The position numbers and the translations under genes are program-made. From positions 4,634,467 through 4,698,466 of the forward strand of contig CM035305.1 in the NCBI GenBank assembly GCA_002900995.3: a stretch of DNA of 64,000 bases. The letters run 5' to 3'. This document shows, one piece after another, positions 50,969-61,274 of the stretch. Position 1 is the stretch's first letter, and each line of letters opens with the position of its first letter. The DNA comes from Ganoderma boninense. Lineage: Eukaryota; Basidiomycota; Agaricomycetes; Polyporales; Polyporaceae. Below the pieces are notes generated by a model that saw only the letters and a list, made by a program, of their open reading frames with translations, searched no databases and had not been told where the DNA came from.

Positions 50969-53215
50969 CTATTGACTTACCCTGTCTAACGCTCGAACAA
51001 CAACACAACTTTCCCCGATGCCTTCGGGCACATATGTGAACGCTGCGAAGTGGCAGATCACGTCCTCGATGCGAACGAGAATGCGTTCCGTGTGAGAACG
51101 AGTGTAAAATAGCTGTGTGTCAAGAAGGGGGAAACGTCGATAGGGATCTTGGGCCATGTGCTCTGTGGTCAAGGGAAGATATTCGTTGAGGACCAAGAAC
51201 AGCTGAATTGTACGATTTCCGCCGATCGCAGTACGGGAGTGCAAGAATATATCAGCAATCTGTCCTGCGCGTGTGATATGAGGTGTGTCGGTGCATGGAT
51301 TCTTGAAACAAATGAACGAGTTGCGGATGTTTCGGGCGCGAGTGCCGTAGATCACTCCTGCCCGTTTGACAGTTGCAACATGGGCAACCTGGGGCGAAAG
51401 TCGGGATCGGTGGTCCTGGGAGTCGGTATAGTAAGTGGTGAACAGGCTGACAGACTCAGGGGTACAGTGGATGAGGGCGACAAGGGCGCAGTAAAGCGAT
51501 GGTCCCAACTTTGTGTACTTCGAGTGGTCAAACATCTTTTGAAGGTCGTCCCTAGAGCCCTCGAACCCCAGATTTGACGTCGAGTCGACAAGGTCAGTGA
51601 TACGTGAGCCATGTGATGCATCCTTGTACACGGTGTCGAAACTCTCCAGGATATTGCGATACTGATCGAAGTCTGGCCAGTCAGTCGCCGAGATAGTGCA
51701 CCGTAGCTCCGTGCCTGCGTAGAAGAGGCGCATAAATGTCAAGGGAATCTCGGCTAGGAAAACAACGCAGCTCAGTGAGTATTGTGATTTGGGCTTGCAC
51801 GATAGGCCACGTACCGATATGATTGTTCGTGTTGAGGCGCTGTATGATGCCGTTGTATCTCTCGAAAGGATAGGCCCACCAGCCACGAACAGGTCCAAAC
51901 AATAGGAGGCAGGCAGCAAGATGGAGGGATAGATGATGATTTGGCACAAAGTCATGTTCAAACAGACCGCGCAGGGTCCGAAGGTACTCCAACATGTGGT
52001 GATCGAATAAGCGAGCTCGTTCAGAGTCCATAGAACGGCGTGTTGCCAGGTCAACCGCAATCACCAGATGGACAAAGTTTTCAAGAAGCAGATGGTCCCC
52101 AGAGGAGGCAGTCGACGAAGTCCAGAGGCGTACTAGAGTAATTACCATGCTAACCGTGCAGACAGTTCGCCAATGGTCGGCCTTGAGCTTGCCATGCGCA
52201 GCGCTGCCGAAGTTTGCTGGCGGGTGTTCCATCCAGGAAGGGAGGTAGGTTGTCTTGATGTCATGACGCAACTGTTCGATGACTGTCGGCGTCAGGACAC
52301 GAAACTTGGAGATGTCGTGAGCGTTCTTCGCGAGATGAAAATCAGTTGTATTCTTGGTAAGAACGGGAGGTATCTTGAGATCATCTACAGAGCGCGTGTG
52401 GGTCTAGGATGGAGCATTAGCAGTAGAAGAATGTCGGGCTCACAAAACAACTTACCCATTCTAAAAGTACTTTAGCATAGTCTCGCTTTGTCAGATTGGA
52501 GTGCGGCGAAAGACCGTTCAGCTGGGCCAAAGCCACCAAATAACCTTTCCTAGGTTGCATGACCGCTGACATTGTCCTCTTCCGGAGCGCAGAGATCAAG
52601 CAGTTCAACCACCTTTGCTGCTCATCCGGAGAATGAGGTGTAAGCGTGCTCGTCGTGGCCTTGTCCTTGACATCGATACCCCAGACCTCGGTGCAATGGT
52701 GCTTGAGCTTGCCAAGAAATAAGTTGTGCATTGCGTCAATGAGGGCATAGCGAGTTGGATCCCAGTAAGGTAGACGGAGAAGCTCCGACCAGCGGAGTCC
52801 GTGCTGCTCGAAAATCTCCTTTCGTTGAGCCTCCGTGGGAGCATCCCTCCACTGAGTGGCAATGGCGACGTGCTCCGCCCAGGAACGAGATGGCCAAGGG
52901 CGTGAGAGGTTGTTGATATTCGACCGCTTGAGGAGGCAGAATGAGCAGAAGTGGGTAGAACCATGGCCGGCGAAGCCTGCAGTTTTCCAGAGGGCAGGGA
53001 GGTCACAGATGAGCGGTATGACGACCGCACGGACAAGCCGGCCAGACTTGTGAAGAGCTGTCCGACTCAAATGGACACCATTGTGCCAGAGAACGAGTAA
53101 CTCGTCGACAAGCGGTCGAAGGAAGTTGTTCAGCTGATGGAGAGACGGTTCGTTGGGGCCGGGGATAATGCCGAGGAGACAGATGTTCTCGGGACGGAAA
53201 CGAAGCTCAGGAGGC
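50969..53215 (-). pseudogene. tnp2-type (CACTA/EnSpm) transposase, 5'-truncated
   Basis: Reading from 53215 downwards: RPENICLLGIIPGPNEPSL, LRPLVDELLVLW, the CDLPA motif, a zinc-like CSFC, LPYWDPTRYALIDAMHNLFLG, then after an intron HDIKTTYLPSW, HLAACLLLFGPVRGWW with FERYNG, and a C-terminal part to a stop at 50969. These are tnp2 and DUF4218-like landmarks of CACTA transposases in basidiomycetes. The N-terminal third is missing: the frame is open at the boundary with the LTR element at 53216, and no N-terminal part is found beyond the far LTR. Two or three introns keep phase. Immobile now, unless a complete copy exists elsewhere. Confidence 0.78.
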
Positions 53216-53675
53216 TGTCATGAACGGCATGCTTGGCGCCTACCCCGGCGTCTCTCTTTCCCTTTTCGGACTGTTTGCCTCCCGCGTCGTCCTTATTGTC
53301 CTCCGCTGTTTAGCAAACCTGTCCCTTGTTCTCGCAGTACAATAACTCCTGTTACCCATTGTTCCCGTCGTCATTGTACTACATACCATTGTTCTTCCAC
53401 TGGTTCCCGTGTCCATAGTTACCCATTGTCCCCGGTTCCCATTGTCCGTTACATGTATATAAGGCCTGTACTTTGCTACCTGGAGACCTCAGTTTCGACC
53501 TCTTGTCTCCAGGTAAGCCTCGCTGTATTCTCGCTCGTTAGTTACTCGCTCAATACACCTTGTCTCCAGCCTGACTGTCGAGCCCTGCTCCGCTCTCGCT
53601 GCACAAGTGCTCGTCGACGCCCTTGCTCGTCTCGTAAGCCTCCTCCCTGATCCTACTCGACAGCCAGTCGTAACA
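53216..53675 (+). repeat. 5' LTR
   Basis: 460 bp, begins TGTCATGAACGG and ends CCAGTCGTAACA. A TATATAAGG box at about 53457-53465 is the likely core promoter. Confidence 0.93.
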
Positions 53676-54042
53676 TTAGGTCGAAACTTCTACACGAGCA
53701 CCGGCGTACTCCACCCACACTCTTTCCCTCTCGTACGGTACGCACTTAGATCCTCTGTGTTGGCCTAGCGTAGTGCGCGCTCTAGTCACACCATCGGACG
53801 TGGTCTCGGCGCAACCTGAGGCTTGCCACTCTTAGTGGTACAGTACGCGGAAAGCTCCTAACACGAGACCCCGGTACTGACAGAAGTGGTCCGCCTCACG
53901 GCGTGGGAGGCTAGAGAAAGGCGGCGAAACAAAGCCAAGGCAGAACACCCTTGGGCCCGTGTCCCTTGGGCTAAGACACAGCAATAGGCCGAGGAGGCTG
54001 AGCAGACAGTGTTGGATCGTGCACCTGCCGTTTCATTCCTAG

Positions 54043-55489
54043 GATAAGGAAGCGAGATTCAACGTGGCTTGCCAAGCCTGGGGACACATATTTCACCCCA
54101 CTGCAGTACAGGACGAGTACTGGGACGAAGATAAGCAAGCCTGGTACTACTGCGAGGAGCAACCGTGCCCCCACCGATCACACACATTCAACGATACTCT
54201 TGAAACTCGCGAAGGCATCGCCCCTAGACTCCTCACCACCAAAGAACAGGAAGTCCTAATCCGTGCAAAGATCGCAAACCCACCAGCACCTGCACCTCGA
54301 GATCCAAGCCGACCCCCAGCTCGCCAAGCCGCCCTCATCGCATCCAGGAACCCCTCATCACGCCCTACCTCACAACCTCAGAGTCGTGTCCAAAGTCGAA
54401 TCCCCAGTCCTGCACGATCGACAGGGTCTCCCATCCTCGACAAGACTCTCGAACTCGTCACAGAGCGTCTTGGACAGCGACGAACCTCGACTCCCGCAAC
54501 CCCCGTTGCTTCAACTTCTAAACTCCCAAAGGCAGAGAAAAAGCCGGAAGTAAAGAAGGAACCCAAGCAAGAAACCATCAGTCTCAACACTCCACAACCC
54601 TCATCTTCTTCATCATCATCGGCTGCATCCAGTCGACCGTCCACACCTGCCATGACTACTCCGACCCCCGCTCCACCGTTCGACACCTCCAAGCTCCTTA
54701 CCCAGATCGCCCCACGTGACTATGATGGGAAGTCCGCCCAGGATGGTCTCCGCTTTGTGTCCGCCGCTCAGATCTACTACAACACCCTTACGGCGGTAGC
54801 GGTTGGCACGCCTAGCAACGTTATATGGATGACCATCCTCAGTAAGCTCACGGAAGGAGCAGCAGCTTGGGCTGGCCCCCACATTGTCACGCTTGCCAGT
54901 GGAACTAGCCCTTGGGCAAACTACGATGCATTCAAAACTGCCTTCCAAGACCACTTCTGCGCAGCCGACGACAAAGAGGCTGCCATCGCTGAACTGGTCA
55001 AGCTCTGCAAGGCATACCGCAAGGTCGGCACAGTCCAGGAGTACACGGCGCAGTTCAATGCAGCTGCAGCGCGGAACCGGCTTCGGCGACGAGGACAAAC
55101 GCGAACGCTACCGCTCTGGCCTGCCTCCCAGGCTCCGGGATGTCCTCGCCACCAGTGCTCACGACATCTCGGACCTCACCAAAATCCAGAAGGTGGCGCT
55201 GTCGCTCGACCAGGCCCTCGTCACCAGAGAGGAAGAACGGCCGAAGTCGTTTGGATGGAAGAAGAAGGGGGAGAAGGCGGCTGCTACTGGGAAGAAGCCG
55301 TTCTCAGGAAACTGCTACATCTGTGGCCAGCCCGGACATCGTAAGTATGACTGCCCGCGGTTGAAGAGTCAGCAAGCCGCTTCCTCGTCCACTGCGACCA
55401 CGGAAGTAGCGGCTCTTCAGGCCCAGCTCAAGGCGATGGAGGAGAAGATCGCGGCCCTTACAACCGCTGAGAAGAAGGAGGGTTTCTGA
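54043..55489 (+). pseudogene. Retrotransposon gag, broken
   Basis: Frame 1 runs from 54043 without an ATG to about 55075 (Pro/Ser-rich region, then capsid-like FDTSKLLTQIAPRDYDGK and AAWAGPHI), where one base change moves the frame; the second frame (FGDEDKRERYRSGLPPRL) ends with the zinc knuckle CYICGQPGHRKYDC and a short coiled coil at 55489. A gag-like stretch before 54043 contains an in-frame TAG. So the protein cannot be made in one piece. Confidence 0.8.
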
Positions 55490-55551
55490 TCAGAGCCGCA
55501 CTGGACACTGCGCGTGCCGGCTCTTGTAGTAATAGTCGATTTTCTGTACTG

Positions 55552-57666
55552 AGTTCCGTGTTCGTGTATGAAGTAAATCATAGTGGCCAACACTTTCATA
55601 TACCGGTACGGTTAATCGGCAAGCAGCGACATAAGGACATAGTAGCAATGGTAGATAGTGGAGCTACTACTAAGTTTTTACATAGACGGTTCGTAGAGAA
55701 GAACCAGGTTACGACGAGGAAGTTTGGCAAGGCCAATTCCTCTGTACAACATAGACGGTACTGAGAACCGTGATGGGACGATCACGGAGGTCGCCGTGTT
55801 GGATATGGCGATTGGAGACCACCGAGAGAAGGTGGTGTTTGTGGTGACAGACATAGGAGAAGAGGATGTGATCATTGGCCTGGACTGGCTGCGCGAGCAC
55901 AACCCTGAAGTAGATTGGGAACGTGGCTCGCTGCGCCTATCGAGATGTCCAGAGGCATGTCCGGCTCATCGGAAGGCATCCAAACCTGTTGAGACCAAAG
56001 CGCGTGATACGGAGGTACGGCTTACGGTGCGCAATGGTTCTCGGCGGGTGCGGAGGGCAAAGATGATGGGTAGGATATGCACGGCCGTAATGGTCGAGGA
56101 GGAGGAGGAAGATAGGCCTCCACCACCAGGTTTTCTGCCGGAATGGGATGGCACTGAGGAGTCTCTTCTCAATGCACTGGAAGATGGACGACGACTTCGA
56201 GGTACCCCTAAGATCTTTGTGTCGGCAAGCTACACGTACTCTCAACAGCTCGCTGAACAAGAGTACCAGAAGAAGGAAGTCCGTCCTGTCGAAGAGATTG
56301 TACCTCCCCAGTACCACGAGTACCTGCGTGTGTTCTCGAAAGAGGCGTCCGAACGTCTACCTGAGCACGGACCCTACGACCACGCTATAGAACTCGTACC
56401 AGATGCCAGGATGTTCATTCCAAGGTGTACCCCCTGTGCTCCAGCGAGCAGGTCGAGCTTGACAAGTTCCTTAGTGAGAACTTTGGCCAAAGGTTATATT
56501 CAAGAGTCGAAGTCACCGATGTCATCCACCGTTCTTCTTTCGTTAAAAAGAAGGACGGCAGCCTACGTCCTGTACAGGACTACGGCGATTGAACGACATC
56601 ACCATTAAAGAACCGATACCCCACTGCCGTTGGTGTCGGACCTGATGGATCGACTCAAGAGGGCCAAGTACTTTACAAAGCTTGACATCCGTTGGGGGGT
56701 ACAACAATGTGCGGATTAAGACCGGTGATGAATGGAAGGCTGCCTTTGTTACCAATCGCGCGGACTGTTCGAACCGAACGTGATGTACTTCGGATTGGCC
56801 AACTCGCCCAGTACATTCTCTGCGCTCATGAACGACATTCTTCAAGGACCTCATCATACTCGGCAAAATCACTATCTACCTCGATGACATCCTCATATTC
56901 ACCAACGACATCGAGGGAACACCGCACATTGGTGCGTGAGGTCCTGAAGCGTCTGGCGGAGCACGGACCTGTTCTGCAAGCCAGAGAAAGTGCGAATTCG
57001 AACAGCCTAAAGGTTGAGTACCTAGGTGTGCTCGTCTCGGCGGAGAACCGTGTGGAGATGGACCCAGTGAAGGTCAGGGTATCGCAGAATGGCCTGTCCT
57101 CAGAACGCCTCAGATGTACGGAAGTTCGCGGTTTCCGCGAATTTCTACAGCGGGTTCATTAAGGACTTCAGCGCAGTATGCAACCCCTTGACCGTCTCAC
57201 GGGTAATGCTCCCTGGCAATGGGTGTGCCGAAGAGCAATCAGCATTCGATGAGCTCAAACGTCGTTTCACTGAAGCCCTGTCCCTGAGCATGTATGACCC
57301 AGACCGCAAAATCCCGCATCGAAGTCGATGGCATCCGGGTATCTACGGTGCGGTTCTGTCTCAGGAGGGGAGGAGGACGGCAAAATGGCACCCTGTGGCT
57401 TTCCCACTCTGAGTCAATGAGCGATGCGGGAACGCAACTATGAGATCTACGACAAGGAGATGCTTGCTATCATCCGTGCCCTTGCAGGCTGGCGCCACTA
57501 CCTCGAGGGTCTTCTAGTGTGTTCGAGATCCACGTCGGACCACAAGAACCTCGAGTACTGGAAGGCCGCCGGCAAAACCTCACGCGCAGGCAGGCACGAT
57601 GGGGCTCTCTATCTGTCGCGGTTCGACTTTGTCATTGCACACAAAGCCAGGCACCTCCAACGGTAG
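55552..57666 (+). pseudogene. Retrotransposon pol: protease, reverse transcriptase, RNase H, broken
   Basis: The protease active site VDSGATTKFLH is at about 55650, its partner VIIGLDWLREHNPEVDW near 55870 in another frame. RT pieces follow in several frames: YFTKLDIR, FGLANSPSTFSALM and the catalytic YLDDILIF near 56880. RNase H fragments (HPVAFPL, ERNYEIYDKEMLAIIRAL) end near 57666. At least five frame changes exclude a working polymerase from this copy. Confidence 0.82.
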
Positions 57667-59287
57667 GGCAGATGCGCTGTCGCGCAGGCCTGATCACCAG
57701 AAGGATGACGCCGATGACAACCTGAACCGAGTCATGTTGCAACCCGATCGCTTCCGAGCTACTGGGCAGCTAAGAGAGGGCACATGTCAGTGGTACCAGA
57801 GAAGGCACTGCTCCGCCGCATTCGAGAATGTGGAGGAGCGTGAGCAGGAGGTCGCAGAGGCACTCAGCAAGCTCGATAAGCTAGGGCCAGCACGTCTACA
57901 GAACGATTTGGTGGACTGGAACACAGAACAAGGCCTGCTGCTCTACCGCGGCCGAGTTTATGTCCCCAAAGACGACGCGCTCCGAGCAGAGATAGTGCGC
58001 ATTCACCATGACCTCCCGCCTGCTGGACACCCTGGCCAGGCAAAGACGGTGGAGTTGGTTACACGGGAACTACTGGTGGCGGGCATGGCAAAGTTCATTA
58101 AGGATTACGTTGAGACCTGCGACACTTGTCGCCGTGGCAAGACTTCACATGCGAAGCCACATGGTCCTCTTCAACCCAACGAGATCCCGGACGGCCCAGG
58201 CCAGGTAGTTACTTGTGACTTCATCACTGGACTGCCGGAGGTGGACGGATACAACGCGCTCCAGCTTATTGCTGATCGGCATGGAAAGATGATTCACCTT
58301 ATTCCATGCACTGAGGAGATCGACACGGAAGGGACTGCGGACAACTTCATTAGAGAATGGTTCCGTCTACATGGACTCCCGCGAAAGATCATCTCTGATC
58401 GGGGGCCCCAGTTCTCTAGCAAGCTCTTCCGTGCAATCCTTAAAGGCCTTGACATAGAAAGCGTGTTGTCCACAGCCTACCACCCGCAGACGGATGGACA
58501 GTCGGAGCGATGGAACCAGGAGATAGAGGCGTACCTACGGATGTACTGCTCAAGGCGCCGCGACGATTGGGTCAAGTGGCTACCAACAGCAGAGTACTGC
58601 TTTAACTCGCACATACATTCATCCACAGGGTACTCGCCGTTTTACCTCATGTACGGCTATGAACCTCAGTTCCACGTTCCAATGCTATCCACCACGGTAC
58701 CTACGGCGGATGAACGAAGAGAGGAGTTGCGGCAGGCAAGGGAGGATGCGACCTCAGCCTTAACCCTGGCAGCAGAGCGGATGAAGGAGTACTACGATCG
58801 CTATGTCTCCGCTGCTCCAGAGTTCAAGGAGGGTCAGAAGGTGTGGCTCGACACGAGGAACTTCCGGGTTCCTAGAGTCTCTCGGAAGCTGGTGGACCGG
58901 TATGCTGGCCCGTACCCTGTCAAGCGCAAGGTGGGCAACTTGGCTTACGAGCTCAAGCTCCCCAAAGACATGGGGCTCCACCCGGTGTTCCATGTGACAC
59001 TCCTACACCTGCACAAAGAAAGCCAACTTCCCGGTCGGCATCCCCCTGAACCTGCAGCTCTTGAAGTGGAAGGAGAGGAAGAGTACGAAGTAGAGGAAGT
59101 GTTAGAGTCGCGTCGGTATGGGCGGTGGAAGAAACTGCAGTATCTTGTTCACTGGAAGGGCTGGGGCCCTGAACACGATAGCTGGGAAGACGTGTCGGAT
59201 CTAGCAAATGCGCCAAAAGTGCTGCAAAAGTTTCATTCGACACATCCCGACGCCCCTGGCCCTCTCAACAAGAAGACTCAATCGTGA
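57599..59287 (+). CDS. Retrotransposon integrase with C-terminal chromodomain, open
   Basis: Unlike the rest of pol this part is uninterrupted (the true fusion to RNase H begins near RADALSRRPDHQ). It has the zinc HHCC (IHHDLPPAGHPG ... CDTC), the catalytic D-D-E (VTCDFITGLPEVDG, ISDRGPQFSS, TDGQSERWNQEIE), a GPYPV-type C-terminal domain and a chromodomain, EYEVEEVLESRR then LQYLVHWKGWGPEHDSWE. Chromodomain integrases direct insertion to methylated-histone chromatin. Without an intact RT it could act only with another copy. Confidence 0.88.
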   Translation: MGLSICRGSTLSLHTKPGTSNGRADALSRRPDHQKDDADDNLNRVMLQPDRFRATGQLREGTCQWYQRRHCSAAFENVEEREQEVAEALSKLDKLGPARLQNDLVDWNTEQGLLLYRGRVYVPKDDALRAEIVRIHHDLPPAGHPGQAKTVELVTRELLVAGMAKFIKDYVETCDTCRRGKTSHAKPHGPLQPNEIPDGPGQVVTCDFITGLPEVDGYNALQLIADRHGKMIHLIPCTEEIDTEGTADNFIREWFRLHGLPRKIISDRGPQFSSKLFRAILKGLDIESVLSTAYHPQTDGQSERWNQEIEAYLRMYCSRRRDDWVKWLPTAEYCFNSHIHSSTGYSPFYLMYGYEPQFHVPMLSTTVPTADERREELRQAREDATSALTLAAERMKEYYDRYVSAAPEFKEGQKVWLDTRNFRVPRVSRKLVDRYAGPYPVKRKVGNLAYELKLPKDMGLHPVFHVTLLHLHKESQLPGRHPPEPAALEVEGEEEYEVEEVLESRRYGRWKKLQYLVHWKGWGPEHDSWEDVSDLANAPKVLQKFHSTHPDAPGPLNKKTQS

Positions 59288-59313
59288 GGACACGATCCTT
59301 AGGAGGGGGGTAT

Positions 59314-59773
59314 TGTCATGAACGGCACGCTCGGCGCCTACTCCGGCGTCTCTCTTTCCCTTTTCGGACTGTTTGCCTCCCGCGTCGTCCTTATTGTCCT
59401 CCGTTGTTTAGCAAACCTGTCCCTTGTTCTCGCAGTACAATAACTCCTGTTACCCATTGTTCCCGTCGTCATTGTACTACATACCATTGTTCTTCCACTG
59501 GTTCCCGTGTCCATAGTTACCTATTGTTCCCAGTTCCCATTGTCCGTTACATGTATATAAGGCCTGTACTTTGCTACCTGGAGACCTCAGTTTCGACCTC
59601 TTGTCTCCAGGTAAGCCTCACTGTATTCTCGCTCGTTAGTTACTCGCTCAATACATCTTGTCTCCAGCCTGACTGTCGAGCCCTGCTCCGCTCTCGCTGC
59701 ACAAGTGCTCGTCGACGCCCTTGCTCGTCTCGTAAGCCTCCTCCCTGATCTTACTCGACAGCCAGTCGTAACA
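59314..59773 (+). repeat. 3' LTR
   Basis: 460 bp, same ends as the 5' LTR. The ten differences I count between the LTRs are all transitions. Its last base is four bases before the ATG of the SUN gene. Confidence 0.93.
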
Positions 59774-59777
59774 GACC

Positions 59778-60883
59778 ATGCCTCCACCCATGAACGAACA
59801 ATCCCCCTTCGATGGAGAAAGGTTCTTGATGAGGGAAGATTCGAGAGTTTGGCCTTCGGAAATCAACACTGGTGAGCATCGCTCCGGGTGTTGCACGACC
59901 GAATCTGAATCTCATGATCGGCTGTTTGCCTAGATGCTCCCAAGGAGGTCCGCTTTGCCTCGACAAGCGACTACGCGGACCACCACGGCTTCTCTCCATC
60001 CCGACCATCCACCAGCCCCACCGGCAGGCTCTCCCTGTTACCCATCCTCTTCGGGGCCGTCGCCGTGGCCTTTGCCATTCTACTCCCGATGCTGCGCATG
60101 GGAGTCGTCCCTTTCCCCACCCTACATCGTTATCTTCCCTCCTTCCCTCTCCCCCCTGCTGAACGCCCCTCCGTCGACATACCCCCGCTCCTCCAAAACA
60201 CCATCCAGGATCTCATTGCTGCCACCATGAGAGAACACGACATCCCTGATCACCATGCCTGGGACGATCTCATTCTGACCACGATTCGAGCACACGAGGT
60301 TGCTCGTCGTCGGCCTTTAGACTTCGCGCTGAAGGCTAATGGCGGCCGGGTCGCTCCCCAGCTAACGACACAGGAATCTCCAGGGTTTTTCACCACTCGC
60401 GACGATGATCCTAGTATTGCGATCGACGATGACGTGCATGCAGGGAGGTGTTGGGAGTTTCATACCCTTCCTTCGCAGCTTGGGGTCCGTCTTCCTCGTA
60501 TGGTTCATGTCTCGCATATCACCGTGGAACATCTAGCGAAGGAGCTCGCTATGGACTTCGGCCAGGCGCCGAGGAACATGACGATGTGGGGAGTGGTCGA
60601 TGGCAAGCAAAACCAGGAGACCTTCCGAGCACTCGGTGAAGCAGGTCTTCTCGATTCCGGTGACCGAAAACCCATGATTCCGAAGAACTTGCTTTGGGCT
60701 CCACTCCTTTCGTTTGCATATGACATACATGCCAGTGATACCGTCCAGACATTCCCAATCTCTTATCCGTACATCGATAGCGGGCTCACCTTTGGAATTA
60801 TTGTTCTTGAGATTCACAGTAATTGGGGATCAAGTAGTACATGCCTGTACAGGATGCGAATCCACGGAAGTCCGGCGCAATGA
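59778..60883 (+). CDS. SUN-domain protein of the inner nuclear membrane
   Basis: Exons 59778-59871 and 59934-60883 give 347 residues. A short N-terminus is followed by a hydrophobic helix (LLPILFGAVAVAFAILLPML, about residues 66-85). The SUN domain then takes the C-terminal ~200 residues: DFALKANGGRVAPQLTT, CWEFHTLPSQLGVRL, VSHITVEHLAKELA, APRNMTMWGV, FGIIVLEIHSNWG and TCLYRMRIHG. SUN proteins trimerise in the perinuclear space and bind KASH partners, linking chromosomes and cytoskeleton, with roles in meiosis and karyogamy. The ATG is four bases behind a retrotransposon LTR, so the original promoter, leader and possibly some N-terminal codons were separated from this gene. Confidence 0.85.
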
Positions 60884-61274
60884 ATGCTGTTTGGTGTGAC
60901 TACCGTGATCCGTCACACCTACGCACCGAACTTGGCGCTTCCAAAGTCTCATACTCCCCTCATCGATGTTTCTGACCTGGCGACAGAACACTGCTACCCC
61001 TCCCCTCCACCTACCCCCGCTCGATGACCCGCTTGTTAAGACTTGGATTATCGTTTCAAGCCTCTGTTTGGGTACGCACGCTAGACACCGTGCCACTCGC
61101 AGCAGCGCCTCATGTTCCCGCCTCAACCTTGTCCTAATAGGGACCACAACCGTACCTCATAAAGACCACACCCCGAGGTGCGTACGCGCTTCACTTTACT
61201 TCTCCAATTCCTTTACTCCATACCGCCTCGCTCCTTCTCTGTCCAATTCTCTGTCCAAGTCGCCGGCCGACATC
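60884..61274. other. Intergenic between SUN gene and coiled-coil gene
   Basis: About 390 bases; 3' region of SUN and promoter of the following gene. No further feature seen. Confidence 0.5.

Larger units (their letters stand above)
53216..59773 (+). mobile_element. Ty3/gypsy chromovirus-type LTR retrotransposon
   Basis: Two 460-bp LTRs (TGT...ACA) bound a 5.6-kb interior with gag (CCHC knuckle), aspartic protease, reverse transcriptase, RNase H, integrase and a C-terminal chromodomain, in the Ty3/gypsy order. A purine tract (AGGAGGGGGG) ends three bases before the 3' LTR. LTRs differ at about 10 positions (~98% identity), so insertion is fairly recent, yet gag and RT frames are broken. The flanking five bases do not match (GAGGC and GACCA), so no target-site duplication is visible. 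It cuts off a transposase on the left and touches the SUN gene on the right. Confidence 0.92.
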
